Positions 28,905-37,060 of a stretch of DNA of 44,220 nucleotides are shown in pieces. Location: contig NZ_JADDUM010000046.1 in NCBI RefSeq assembly GCF_015163715.1, positions 1-44,220 on the forward strand, given 5' to 3'. The first letter of the stretch is position 1. Each line of letters opens with the position of its first letter. The notes under the pieces are model-generated. The model was not told the DNA's origin. It did no database searches and was given only the letters and a program-made list of their open reading frames with translations. Both the position numbers and the translations under genes were made by a program. Source of the stretch: Pseudomonas cyclaminis. Lineage in GTDB: Bacteria; Pseudomonadota; Gammaproteobacteria; Pseudomonadales; Pseudomonadaceae.

Positions 28905-28979
28905 GCGCCATGTAGCCAGAGGTAAAGTTCCTGATACAGAGGAATCAACTCGCCGCTTCACGGCCTAAACAGCAAGACC

Positions 28980-29014
28980 AAGGGATTTCGAACCGCGTTC
29001 GACGTCCCTTTTTT
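28980..29014 (+). terminator. Intrinsic terminator after trpBA
   Basis: AAGGGA pairs with TCCCTT, and inside it CGAA pairs with TTCG around CCGCG; six T follow at 29009-29014. It ends the trpBA transcript just ahead of the next gene. Confidence 0.8.
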
Positions 29015-29039
29015 GTTTGTGTGCCCTGAGGAATACCCG

Positions 29040-29480
29040 ATGAAGATGCCCAAATCCGTGATTGCAGGTCTTGGCGTGCTGGTGCTTGGCGCCAGCGCCC
29101 TGGTGCAAGCCGCGCCGCCTGACCAGCGAGGTGATGACCGTGGCGGCCCGCAAGGCCAGCACGAGCAACGGGGCGACGACCATCGCGGCCCACAGGCCAA
29201 CCGTCGCGGCGGCCCACCCCAGGACTTCGGCCCGGTGCGCCAGATCATCCACGACAACCATGGCCAGTTCTCCCGTGGCGCACCGCCGCCGCCGAATGTG
29301 CGCCTGGTTCGCGGCGAGCCACTGCCACGCGGCTATTACGGCGAACGCCTGGACAACCGCGCCCTGGCCCGCCTGCCGGTGTACCAGGGTTACGAATGGC
29401 GCCGCTCGGGGCCGGATGTGGTGTTGATTGCCGTGGGTACAGGCATCGTCTACGAGATTCTGGACGGTGTGCTGAACTGA
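29040..29480 (+). CDS. RcnB-like exported protein with Arg/Gly/Asp-rich segment
   Basis: A 146-residue protein with a signal peptide (cleavage near VQAA). The first part of the mature chain is low-complexity, with repeated QRGDD/HRGP/RRGG units (about 27-62). The C-terminal half (GEPLPRGYYGERL, LPVYQGYEWRRSGPDVVLIAVGTGIVYEILDGVL) matches RcnB-type domains, first described as a periplasmic nickel/cobalt homeostasis factor in E. coli; most Pseudomonas members are unstudied. GAGGAA precedes the ATG. Confidence 0.85.
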   Translation: MKMPKSVIAGLGVLVLGASALVQAAPPDQRGDDRGGPQGQHEQRGDDHRGPQANRRGGPPQDFGPVRQIIHDNHGQFSRGAPPPPNVRLVRGEPLPRGYYGERLDNRALARLPVYQGYEWRRSGPDVVLIAVGTGIVYEILDGVLN

Positions 29481-29512
29481 CCGCATAACCTCTCGAATGT
29501 CCGCTAGGCTTG

Positions 29513-29535
29513 AGGGGTGAGCGTTTTGCTCCCCC
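29513..29535. repeat. Hairpin after the RcnB-like gene
   Basis: GGGGTGAGC and GCTCCCCC can pair around GTTTT (one mismatch). No run of T follows, so it may be a weak transcription end or an RNA-stabilising hairpin. Confidence 0.4.
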
Positions 29536-29648
29536 TAACGCACTTCATGCCTATTGCCGTCTAACCACCTCGCAAGCCCCGCATTCCTTGCCTACCGGTC
29601 GTTAAGTTAGCCGCATCAGAAGTCATCTTCGGCTCTTAGGAGTACATC

Positions 29649-31307
29649 ATGGCATTTGATCTCATCACCGCTTCGGACCGCCGTCATCCAACCCTGCAGA
29701 AAGGCTTCAACCTGCGCTGGCCACTGGGCAACGTCCAAGGCCAATCGTCACCCAATGGCGCCAACCTGATTTACCTCTGCCACAGCCCCCAGGACATCAT
29801 CGACGCTGCTGCACAGGCGTTGGCGGTTCCCAATGGGCGGATTACCGTGCGCAGCGGCGGCCACTGCTACGAGGGATTTGTCGCCAACAAAATGCCCGAA
29901 CAATTCGGCGAGGTGTTGTCGATTCTGGATATCGGGCAAATGAACCAATTGGCCTACGACCCGAATGGGCAAATCGGGTCTCAACTGGTGGCGGGCTTGC
30001 CTTATCGCTATGCCTTTCGCCTGGAAGCCGGCGGCCAGAACTGGGATGCCTATGTCGCGCTGTACAAACTGGCAGGCAAGACACTGCCGGGAGGCTCATG
30101 TTATTCCGTCGGGCTGGGCGGGCATATCTGCGGCGGCGGGTACGGGTTGCTGTCACGCAAACACGGGCTGGTCTGCGACTGGCTGGACGGCGTCGACATG
30201 CTGGTACCCAACGCCCTGGGCAACGGCCTGGTACCGGTGCACGTCTCCCGTGACAGCACGGATCCAGACGAACTCAACCTGTTCGCCGCATGCTGCGGTG
30301 CGGGGGGCGGCCAGTTCGGCGTCATCACCAGCTATTACTTCAAGGCATTGCCGGACGCACCCAAAGAGGTGCTTTGGCTGGTGCTGGAATGGGACTGGGC
30401 GCTACTGACCAAGCCGGCACTCGACAACCTGTTGGCCGCCTACCAGCTGTGGTTTGCCAACAATCAGAGCAACCCGGATACCTGGGGGCTGGCGACCAAA
30501 CTGGAGATGCGTCATCAGCACACCGGCAACCTGACGCTGGGCATTCACTACGTGGACAAGGATGGCGAACTCAACGACCAGGCACCCTTCGACGATTTCG
30601 TCACCCGGATGCTCGCCGCCATTGCACTACCCGCCACCGAATCTCTGGTTCCGTTTCACGTGATCCATTTGCCGCGAGGCAGCGCTGGCGGGCGCACCAT
30701 CAACGCCTTGCCCGCTGCCCGGGACGCCGCTCAACGCCTGGATTGGCTACCGTGCCAGCAAACCTTGAATGGTTCAGGCGATAACCAGCGCGGGCGGTAT
30801 AAGTCGGCGTACCAGAAGGGTGTTTTCACGCCCCAGGTACTGCAAGCCATCTGGGACACGTTAACCCTGGATGACCCCGATAACGACCTGACCCAGAGTC
30901 TGATCCAGATCCAATCCTTTGGAGGTCGCATCAATGAGCCCGCTCCGGGAGTACGTCGAGAATCGTCGGCGGCGCAGCGCTCCTCTTATCTGAAGTGGCA
31001 ACCGCAATGTTATTGGCGCGATGCCAGCACCGCCTCGGACCAGACTCACGCACGTTGGATCCAGGGGCTTTATTTCAGCGCCTTTGCCAATGCCGGCGGC
31101 GTGCCGATCAACAGCGAGTTCGAGGGTTGCTACATCAATTACCCAGACCTGGACATGACGCACCTTGGTGGCAACCCCGCCAATGCCAAGAACCCCAATT
31201 GGTACAGCATCTTCTTCCCTGATCTGATCATCGAAAGTCGTCTGCGGCGTACCAAACGGCGCTGGGACCCGTTGAATGTGTTCCGCAACGAGATGTCGGT
31301 GCCGTAA
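29649..31307 (+). CDS. Berberine-bridge-type FAD-dependent oxidoreductase
   Basis: A 552-residue enzyme of the FAD-binding PCMH/BBE family. The two residues that bind FAD covalently in bicovalent members are present: H72 in RSGGHCYEG and C151 in PGGSCYSVGLGGHICGGGYG. The C-terminal BBE segment is also present (NPNWYSIFFPDL... RRTKRRWDPLNVFRNEMSVP). No signal peptide is visible, so it appears cytoplasmic, unlike many oligosaccharide oxidases. The substrate is unknown. AGGAG sits eight bases before the ATG. It stands alone, with terminators at both sides, between the trp and dgo loci. Confidence 0.9.
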   Translation: MAFDLITASDRRHPTLQKGFNLRWPLGNVQGQSSPNGANLIYLCHSPQDIIDAAAQALAVPNGRITVRSGGHCYEGFVANKMPEQFGEVLSILDIGQMNQLAYDPNGQIGSQLVAGLPYRYAFRLEAGGQNWDAYVALYKLAGKTLPGGSCYSVGLGGHICGGGYGLLSRKHGLVCDWLDGVDMLVPNALGNGLVPVHVSRDSTDPDELNLFAACCGAGGGQFGVITSYYFKALPDAPKEVLWLVLEWDWALLTKPALDNLLAAYQLWFANNQSNPDTWGLATKLEMRHQHTGNLTLGIHYVDKDGELNDQAPFDDFVTRMLAAIALPATESLVPFHVIHLPRGSAGGRTINALPAARDAAQRLDWLPCQQTLNGSGDNQRGRYKSAYQKGVFTPQVLQAIWDTLTLDDPDNDLTQSLIQIQSFGGRINEPAPGVRRESSAAQRSSYLKWQPQCYWRDASTASDQTHARWIQGLYFSAFANAGGVPINSEFEGCYINYPDLDMTHLGGNPANAKNPNWYSIFFPDLIIESRLRRTKRRWDPLNVFRNEMSVP

Positions 31308-31310
31308 CTC

Positions 31311-31347
31311 AAAAAAGAAGGGCGACCCTGGGGTCGCCCGGTTTTTT
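31311..31347. terminator. Bidirectional intrinsic terminator between convergent genes
   Basis: GGGCGACC and GGTCGCCC form an eight-base stem with a CTGG loop, with six A on one side and six T on the other. The stop codon of the converging transporter gene lies within the T run. Confidence 0.85.
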
Positions 31348-32650
31348 ACAATTGGATCCGTTCCACCTTGCCCACCAGCAGGATGTAGGACAACGCCCCA
31401 AGCAACGCCAGCACCGCAATATAGGTAATCGCCGGCGCGAACGAATCGCCACTGGCCAGAAAGCCAATCACGATCGGCGTGGCAATTGCCGCCAGGTTGC
31501 CGATGAAGTTGAACACGCCGCCGGTCAGGCCCAGCAAACGTGCCGGCGCGAGGGTCGACACCAGCGACCAGGTGATTGACGCCAGGCCGTTACCAAAGAA
31601 CGCCACCGCCAGGAACGCGATCACCCATGCGGTCGAGTCCACGTAGTTGGCGCCGATGATCGCCGTGGAAATCAACAACCCGCCAATGATCGGCAACTTA
31701 CGCGCAAAGCCTACCGACGCCCCCCGGCGAATCAGCCAGTCGGAAAAAATCCCCGAGCACAGCACGCCCACGAACGCAGCCAGGAACGGCAGCGACGCCA
31801 GCAGGCCGGACTTGATGAAGTCCATGCCGCGATATTTCACCAGGTAGGTTGGGAACCAGGTCAGGAAGAACCACAGGGTGGAGTTGAGGCAGAACTGCCC
31901 CAGGTAGATACCCCAGAGTTTGCGCTTGCTCAGCACAATGCCCAGGTCGACCCAGCTGAACGGCGCCTTGACGGTTTGCGCCTGCATATCCACCAGGCCG
32001 CCCCCGTCGCGGATCAGTTGGATTTCAGCCTCGTTGGCGCCTTTGAAGTCCTTTGGCTCGCGGTACACCGCATACCAGATCGCCGCCCACAAAATACCTA
32101 CGCCACCGGTGACGACAAACACCATGTGCCAGCCGTAATAGTGTTGCAGCCAGGCCAGTACGGGTGTGAGGAACGCCAGCCCGACAAACTGCCCGGAGGT
32201 GTAGAAACCGATCGCCGTAGCGCGCTCGCGCTCAGGGAACCAGGTGGTGACCACGCGGCTGTTGATCGGGTAGGCCGGGGCTTCCAGCGCACCCACGGCC
32301 ATGCGCAATACAAACAGCGCAATGAAGCTGGCGGCGAAACCGAGCATCACGGTCGCGATGGACCACAACAGCAAGGCAGCGGTGTAGAGGATGCGCGGCG
32401 GCACGCGGTCCACCAGCCAGCCGCCGGGGATCTGCATGGCCGCGTAGGTCCAGCCGAACGCGGAGAAAATCAGGCCGACGTGCACCGGGTCGATCCCCAA
32501 TTCACTGGTCAGCGCCGGCGCGGCAATCGACAGGTTGCTGCGATCGAGGTAGTTGATAACCACGGTGATAAACAGCAACACCATGATGAAGTAGCGCTTT
32601 CGGGTAGGCGTGACTAAAGACGCCTGTCCGGTGAGGGATTCAGGGTGCAT
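31346..32650 (-). CDS. MFS transporter, D-galactonate type (ACS family)
   Basis: A 434-residue, twelve-helix major facilitator of the anion:cation symporter family. The block VVINYLDRSNLSIAAPALTSELGI is the ACS signature of hexuronate/galactonate carriers. A substrate of D-galactonate is inferred from the dgo genes upstream, so dgoT is a reasonable name. A REP palindrome lies between it and dgoD, 121 bases apart, which may lower its expression relative to the enzymes. Confidence 0.9.
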   Translation of the reverse strand: MHPESLTGQASLVTPTRKRYFIMVLLFITVVINYLDRSNLSIAAPALTSELGIDPVHVGLIFSAFGWTYAAMQIPGGWLVDRVPPRILYTAALLLWSIATVMLGFAASFIALFVLRMAVGALEAPAYPINSRVVTTWFPERERATAIGFYTSGQFVGLAFLTPVLAWLQHYYGWHMVFVVTGGVGILWAAIWYAVYREPKDFKGANEAEIQLIRDGGGLVDMQAQTVKAPFSWVDLGIVLSKRKLWGIYLGQFCLNSTLWFFLTWFPTYLVKYRGMDFIKSGLLASLPFLAAFVGVLCSGIFSDWLIRRGASVGFARKLPIIGGLLISTAIIGANYVDSTAWVIAFLAVAFFGNGLASITWSLVSTLAPARLLGLTGGVFNFIGNLAAIATPIVIGFLASGDSFAPAITYIAVLALLGALSYILLVGKVERIQL

Positions 32651-32715
32651 GGGGGTTGCCTCTTCTTATGTTTGTTGAGGACTGAAACTGAACCGACTGA
32701 AAAAACCGGATCAAG

Positions 32716-32743
32716 TGTGGGAGGGGGCTTGCCCCCTCCCACA
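32716..32743. repeat. Perfect single REP palindrome
   Basis: Two perfect 13-base arms (TGTGGGAGGGGGC and complement) with a TT loop, between dgoD and the transporter gene. It may stabilise or attenuate the dgo transcript. Confidence 0.88.
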
Positions 32744-32771
32744 TCCATGACCGTGCTCTTTCAGGCAGAAA

Positions 32772-33920
32772 TCACCACTCGGCGAAGCTGCCGTCGGCAT
32801 GGCGCCAGATCGGGTTGCGCCAGCGGTGGCCGATAGCCGCGCGTTCGATCACGTATTCCTCGTTGATCTCAATGCCCAGGCCCGGCCCGTTGGGGATCTT
32901 CACGAAGCCCTTGTCGTAGTCGAACACCCCTGGATCACGCACGTAGTCGAGCAAGTCGTTGCTCTCGTTGTAGTGAATGCCCAGGCTTTGCTCCTGGATA
33001 AACGCGTTGTAGCAGACCGCGTCCAGTTGCAGGCAGGCTGCCAGGGCAATCGGGCCCAGCGGGCAGTGCAGGGCAAGGGCCACGTCGTAGGCTTCGGCCA
33101 TGTTGGCGATCTTGCGGGTTTCGGTGATGCCGCCTGCGTGGGAAGCATCCGGCTGGATGATGTCGACGTAGCCTTCGCTGAGCACGCGTTTGAAGTCCCA
33201 ACGCGAGAACAGGCGCTCGCCCAGGGCAATCGGGGTGCTGGTCAGCGGCGCGAGTTCCTTGAGCGCTTCGTAGTTTTCGCTGAGCACCGGTTCTTCGATA
33301 AACATCAGTTTGTACGGGTCCAGTTCTTTCATCAGGACCTTGGCCATGGGCTTGTGCACCCGGCCATGGAAGTCGACGCCGATGCCCACGTTGGGGCCGA
33401 CCGCGTCACGCACGGCCGCCACGTTGGCCAGGGCCAGGTCGACTTTTTCGAAGCTGTCGACGAACTGCAATTCTTCGGTGCCGTTCATTTTCACGGCGGT
33501 AAAACCGCGCGCCACGGCCTCTTTGGCAGCGCGAGCGGTGTCGGCCGGACGGTCACCGCCGATCCACGAGTACACGCGGATCTTGTCGCGCACCTGGCCA
33601 CCCAGGAGGTCGCTGACCGACACACCGAGGGCCTTGCCCTTGATGTCCCACAGCGCCTGGTCGATACCGGCGAGGGCGCTCATGTGCACGGCGCCGCCAC
33701 GGTAGAAGCCGCCGCGATAGAGCACGGTCCAGATGTCTTCGATATTGCGTGGATCTTTGCCGATCAGGTAGTCGGACAGTTCTTCAACGGCAGCCGCCAC
33801 AGTGTGTGCGCGGCCTTCGACCACGGGCTCACCCCAGCCGGTCACGCCTTGGTCGGTCTCGACCTTGAGGAAGCACCAGCGCGGCGGGACGATATAGGTC
33901 GTCAGTTTGGTGATTTTCAT
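32772..33920 (-). CDS. dgoD: D-galactonate dehydratase
   Basis: A 382-residue enolase-superfamily enzyme, the same length as E. coli DgoD. The three metal ligands are D183 (VDFHGR), E209 (FIEEP) and E235 (LGERL), and the catalytic histidines are H185 and H285 (HCPLGP). It converts D-galactonate to 2-dehydro-3-deoxygalactonate. The positions agree with the known enzyme. AGAGAGATAACAG precedes the ATG. Confidence 0.96.
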   Translation of the reverse strand: MKITKLTTYIVPPRWCFLKVETDQGVTGWGEPVVEGRAHTVAAAVEELSDYLIGKDPRNIEDIWTVLYRGGFYRGGAVHMSALAGIDQALWDIKGKALGVSVSDLLGGQVRDKIRVYSWIGGDRPADTARAAKEAVARGFTAVKMNGTEELQFVDSFEKVDLALANVAAVRDAVGPNVGIGVDFHGRVHKPMAKVLMKELDPYKLMFIEEPVLSENYEALKELAPLTSTPIALGERLFSRWDFKRVLSEGYVDIIQPDASHAGGITETRKIANMAEAYDVALALHCPLGPIALAACLQLDAVCYNAFIQEQSLGIHYNESNDLLDYVRDPGVFDYDKGFVKIPNGPGLGIEINEEYVIERAAIGHRWRNPIWRHADGSFAEW

Positions 33921-33967
33921 CTGTTATCTCTCTTATAGATGCAGCGCCAGGGGCGCGGAACTTGATA

Positions 33968-34588
33968 TCAGCTCAGGGCTTTCCAGGCGGCGACATAAGC
34001 CTGGGCACGGCTCGCTACCTGATCCACTGTCATACCCGGTTTGAACAACCCGGAACCCAGCCCGAACCCCTTGGCGCCGGCGTCGGTAAACACCTGCATG
34101 TTGTCCGGGGTAATGCCGCCCACCGGCAGCAGCAGCGTGCCCGCCGGCAATACCGCCAGCCACGCCTTGATCACCGCCGGGCCCATTTGCTCGGCAGGGA
34201 ACAACTTCAACACGTCGGCGCCTTCGGCGAGGGCCGCAAAGGCTTCGGTCGGCGTGGCCACACCCGGCGACAGGTAAAGGCCCGCCGCTTTGGCGGCGCG
34301 CAACACCTTGGCATCGCTGTGGGGCATGACGATCACTTGGCCGCCGGCAGCTTTGACCTGCCCGACCTGCTCCGGCGTCAACACCGTGCCGGCACCGATC
34401 AGGCAATCGGCGGGCAGGCTGTCGCGCAGGGTGCGGATGCTGGTGTAGGGGTCCGGCGAATTCAGCGGGACTTCGATCACACGGAAACCGGCGTCATACA
34501 ACACCTGGCCGACCGCCTGGGCTTCATCCGGGCGCAGACCGCGCAGGATAGCGATCAAACCGTTTTGTGCGAGTGCTTGCTTGAGCAT
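33968..34588 (-). CDS. dgoA: 2-dehydro-3-deoxy-6-phosphogalactonate aldolase
   Basis: A 206-residue KDPG/KDPGal aldolase that splits the phosphorylated intermediate to pyruvate and glyceraldehyde-3-phosphate. Family blocks: GLIAILRGLRPDEA, PLNSPDPYTSIRTL, IGAGTVLTPEQV, LYLSPGVATPTEAF, and VLKLFPAEQMGP. It starts one base after the dgoK stop codon (TGACATG), so the two are tightly coupled. The open frame continues upstream through dgoK but without a start that fits. Confidence 0.95.
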   Translation of the reverse strand: MLKQALAQNGLIAILRGLRPDEAQAVGQVLYDAGFRVIEVPLNSPDPYTSIRTLRDSLPADCLIGAGTVLTPEQVGQVKAAGGQVIVMPHSDAKVLRAAKAAGLYLSPGVATPTEAFAALAEGADVLKLFPAEQMGPAVIKAWLAVLPAGTLLLPVGGITPDNMQVFTDAGAKGFGLGSGLFKPGMTVDQVASRAQAYVAAWKALS

Positions 34589-34589
34589 G

Positions 34590-35549
34590 TCAGGCCTCCG
34601 ATACAGGTTGAACGAGCCCGGCCGCCACGGCCAATTGCCACAGGCCACACTCGGTGGCTTCCTGCGCCAGGCTGACATGGGCGAAGCCGCAAAGGGCGAG
34701 GGCGCGTTGGTAGCGGGCGCACAGCGGCGCGGCGCCCACCAGGATGATGGGGGTCTTGCGGGCACTGGCCGGTAGGCCGGCGAGTTCGTGGCCGATCAAC
34801 AGGCCAGACAGATAATCGGGCTGCTGGTCGCCAGCGAGTTCCCTGGTGAGCCCCAGGGTGCGGGCGCTGAACAAGGTCGACAGCACGCCGCGCTGGCCAT
34901 CTTGGGACAACGCCACATGCACGCCGCGGTCAAAGGCGTCGGCCTGGAAGGCTTCGGGGGTCTTTTGGGTGCGGCCGAGGATGCTGTGCTTGCTCAGCAC
35001 GGCGAAGACTTCACCGGTCATGAACGTATCGAAGTGAGTGATACGGCCATCGACGACCTCGACCCACTTGGAGTGACTGCCCGGCAGGCCAATCAACACT
35101 TCAGCGCCCAAACCCTGCAGCACGCCCAGCACTTGGGTTTCTTCGCCGCGCATCACATTGGGCAAACCGACCTGCTCGATCACCCCCGGCACGATGTGCA
35201 CATCGACACCGCGCAGGCTGCGCACCGTATGCAGAGCCTGCCCGAGGCTGGCGACGTCGACCGGAGTATTGCGATAAGCCGCTTCGCTCCAGCCCTGGGC
35301 GCTGCCGACCATGCCGCAAGCGATCACCGGCACGCCGGGTTGGGCGTCGAGCCAGTCACCGCACGCCGCATCAAAGGCCAATTCAAAACCGTCACTGCAA
35401 CGCACCCCGGCGATATCCCGGGGCTCGCTGGGCAAATGCATGATGCCCGACGCCAGCGAGCGTTGTTCCAACACCACGCCTGCGGGGCCGAGTTTGTAAG
35501 CACGAAGGGAGCTGGTCCCCCAATCGAGCGCGATCAATTGCGCCTGCAT
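34590..35549 (-). CDS. dgoK: 2-dehydro-3-deoxygalactonokinase
   Basis: A 319-residue sugar-acid kinase of the DgoK family. The start LIALDWGTSSLRAYKL has the phosphate-binding DWGTS motif of the ASKHA fold. Other blocks are IACGMVGSAQGW and LIGLPGSHSKWVEV, with TFMTGEVFAVLSKHSILG. It phosphorylates 2-dehydro-3-deoxygalactonate at C6. It is the first gene of the operon dgoK-dgoA-dgoD-transporter. Confidence 0.95.
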   Translation of the reverse strand: MQAQLIALDWGTSSLRAYKLGPAGVVLEQRSLASGIMHLPSEPRDIAGVRCSDGFELAFDAACGDWLDAQPGVPVIACGMVGSAQGWSEAAYRNTPVDVASLGQALHTVRSLRGVDVHIVPGVIEQVGLPNVMRGEETQVLGVLQGLGAEVLIGLPGSHSKWVEVVDGRITHFDTFMTGEVFAVLSKHSILGRTQKTPEAFQADAFDRGVHVALSQDGQRGVLSTLFSARTLGLTRELAGDQQPDYLSGLLIGHELAGLPASARKTPIILVGAAPLCARYQRALALCGFAHVSLAQEATECGLWQLAVAAGLVQPVSEA

Positions 35550-35580
35550 CGCTTCACCTGAGTTCTGAGCGGATGCGGCG

Positions 35581-35610
35581 AATATAAACCTATGGGCGAG
35601 AAAGTCTCAA
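35581..35610 (-). promoter_or_regulatory. Probable sigma-70 promoter of the dgo operon
   Basis: On the minus strand TTGAGA and TATATT are 18 bases apart, about 35 bases upstream of the dgoK start codon. AGGTGA provides the ribosome-binding site. Confidence 0.6.
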
Positions 35611-35622
35611 TATATAAATATC

Positions 35623-35641
35623 AATCCCATATTTAGGGATT
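35623..35641. promoter_or_regulatory. Inverted repeat upstream of the dgo promoter
   Basis: AATCCC and GGGATT form a perfect six-base inverted repeat around seven A/T bases, immediately upstream of the -35. It is a candidate operator or activator site for a galactonate-responsive regulator, but no dgoR-type regulator gene is encoded in the window. Confidence 0.45.
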
Positions 35642-35645
35642 AAAT

Positions 35646-35975
35646 TTAAGAAAAGGCTGACAAGTTCAGGTCACGCATGGCGCCCATCCAGATCGCATAG
35701 TCGGTGTGATCCTTCAAATCGTCGCCGGTATCCGGGTGCAGGAACACCACCAAGCCGTTGCGATGGATCACCAGCCACGGCAGCACCACGCCGATGTATT
35801 CGGCGTCGAACGCCAATTGGCAGCTCCAGTCCGGGTGCGGGCCGACGGGCTTTTCGTGCACACGCCCCATGCGTAGCGGAAAGAGTTTGGCGGCGTCTTC
35901 GCACAGGGTGCGCGCCTGCTCAAGGGTGCTCGCGTCGAAGTAGATATGGGCGTGATAGCCCTTGATACGTTGCAT
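35646..35975 (-). CDS. DOPA 4,5-dioxygenase family protein
   Basis: A 109-residue protein of the DOPA 4,5-dioxygenase family. Conserved histidines lie in KGYHAHIYFDA, RVHEKPVGPHPDW and VFLHPDTGDDL, and would bind iron. Bacterial members are small and mostly of unknown substrate; ring cleavage of L-DOPA has been seen with some related proteins. The ATG at 35975 has GGAG six bases before it. It lies downstream of the LysR gene on the same strand, 31 bases after its stop codon. Confidence 0.85.
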   Translation of the reverse strand: MQRIKGYHAHIYFDASTLEQARTLCEDAAKLFPLRMGRVHEKPVGPHPDWSCQLAFDAEYIGVVLPWLVIHRNGLVVFLHPDTGDDLKDHTDYAIWMGAMRDLNLSAFS

Positions 35976-36006
35976 GACGGACTCCGGATCCAATATGCGC
36001 CAAATC

Positions 36007-36957
36007 CTAGACCGCAATCGACGGCAGGGCCAGCCCGGTCAACGACTGCGCGCTGCTGGCCTGCTCGGCCACCAGCCAGTCGACAAAACGCTCGACCAAC
36101 TGCCCCCGGCGTTTGCGCTGGGGCTGTACCACGTAGTAGCCGAAACGTGAGATCACGGTGTCGCTGATCGGTCGGCACAGCCAGTTCTGCTCCAGCAGGT
36201 TATCCACCAAATGGCGCCAGCCGATGGCCACGCCTTGGCCGGCAATCGCCGCCTGGATCAGCAAGGTGTAGTTGTCGAAGCGCAGCTGGCCGGGGGTCGG
36301 CGCTGTGGTGATGCCCAACTCGCGAAATACACCACTCCAGTCGAACCACTGACTGTTGTTTTCCTGGCGCAGGTGCAGCAAGGGCACATCGTGCAAATTC
36401 TGCAGGGTCAGTGGCACGGGTTGGTCCTTGAGCCACTGCGGGCTGCACACCGGGAACACTTCCTCATTGAACAGCCACAGGCTGTCGCCCTGCTTGAAGC
36501 GGCCGTCGCCAAACAGCACCGCCACATCAATGTCGCTGCGCAGGGTCGCGTGATTGCGTTCGCTGGTCACCAGGCTCACATCGACCTGAGGATTGGCCTG
36601 GTGGAAACGGTGCAGACGCGGCATCAGCCAATAGGCGGCGAAGGCGAAGTCGGTGGCCACTTGCAGCACTTCGTGCTGGTCCTGCTGGGTGATGGCGCTG
36701 AGGCCCTGATTGATGCTCTGCAGGCCACCCTGCACATGCTCGAACAGCAGGGCGCCGGCGTCCGTGAGTTCGATACCGCGATAGATGCGATCAAACAGGC
36801 GGACCGCCAGCTGTTCTTCCAGGCGCTTGATCTGCTGGCTGATCGCGGGCTGGGTGGTGCCCAGCTCCATCGCGGCAGCGGTAAAACTGCGATGGCGTGC
36901 CGCCGCTTCAAATGCGCGCAGCAGGTCGAGGGACAGCTCACCAAGGGACTCATACAT
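36007..36957 (-). CDS. LysR-type regulator of choline-O-sulfate use
   Basis: A 316-residue LysR regulator (helix-turn-helix at about 20-46, FTAAAMELGTTQPAISQQIKRLEEQL). Its position, divergent from betC with about 100 bases between them, matches the choline-sulfate utilisation regulators of Pseudomonas. It probably activates betC in the presence of choline-O-sulfate or a metabolite; the effector is not known from sequence. Confidence 0.9.
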   Translation of the reverse strand: MYESLGELSLDLLRAFEAAARHRSFTAAAMELGTTQPAISQQIKRLEEQLAVRLFDRIYRGIELTDAGALLFEHVQGGLQSINQGLSAITQQDQHEVLQVATDFAFAAYWLMPRLHRFHQANPQVDVSLVTSERNHATLRSDIDVAVLFGDGRFKQGDSLWLFNEEVFPVCSPQWLKDQPVPLTLQNLHDVPLLHLRQENNSQWFDWSGVFRELGITTAPTPGQLRFDNYTLLIQAAIAGQGVAIGWRHLVDNLLEQNWLCRPISDTVISRFGYYVVQPQRKRRGQLVERFVDWLVAEQASSAQSLTGLALPSIAV

Positions 36958-36987
36958 AAGCTGTGCTTATCCTAGACATTGCTTTTT

Positions 36988-37003
36988 ATGGGCTTTACCC
37001 CAT
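36988..37003. promoter_or_regulatory. Candidate operator between the LysR gene and betC
   Basis: ATGGG and CCCAT are inverted around six bases, in the middle of the divergent promoter region. It is of the right kind and place for a LysR binding site; CCATGG lies next to it. The assignment is by position only. Confidence 0.35.
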
Positions 37004-37060
37004 TTTCCATGGGCCGCATGCTCATTCGCATAAACACCGCCTATGGAATGCCGAGAACCC

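Noticed and set aside
32799..33938. Long plus-strand frame opposite dgoD
   Set aside because: Mirrors dgoD, whose active-site residues are all in place.
31346..35549. The dgo operon as a recently acquired island
   Set aside because: It interrupts a remembered gene order, but there are no integrase, tRNA, direct repeats or insertion sequence at its edges, and I cannot measure composition; the evidence is too thin.
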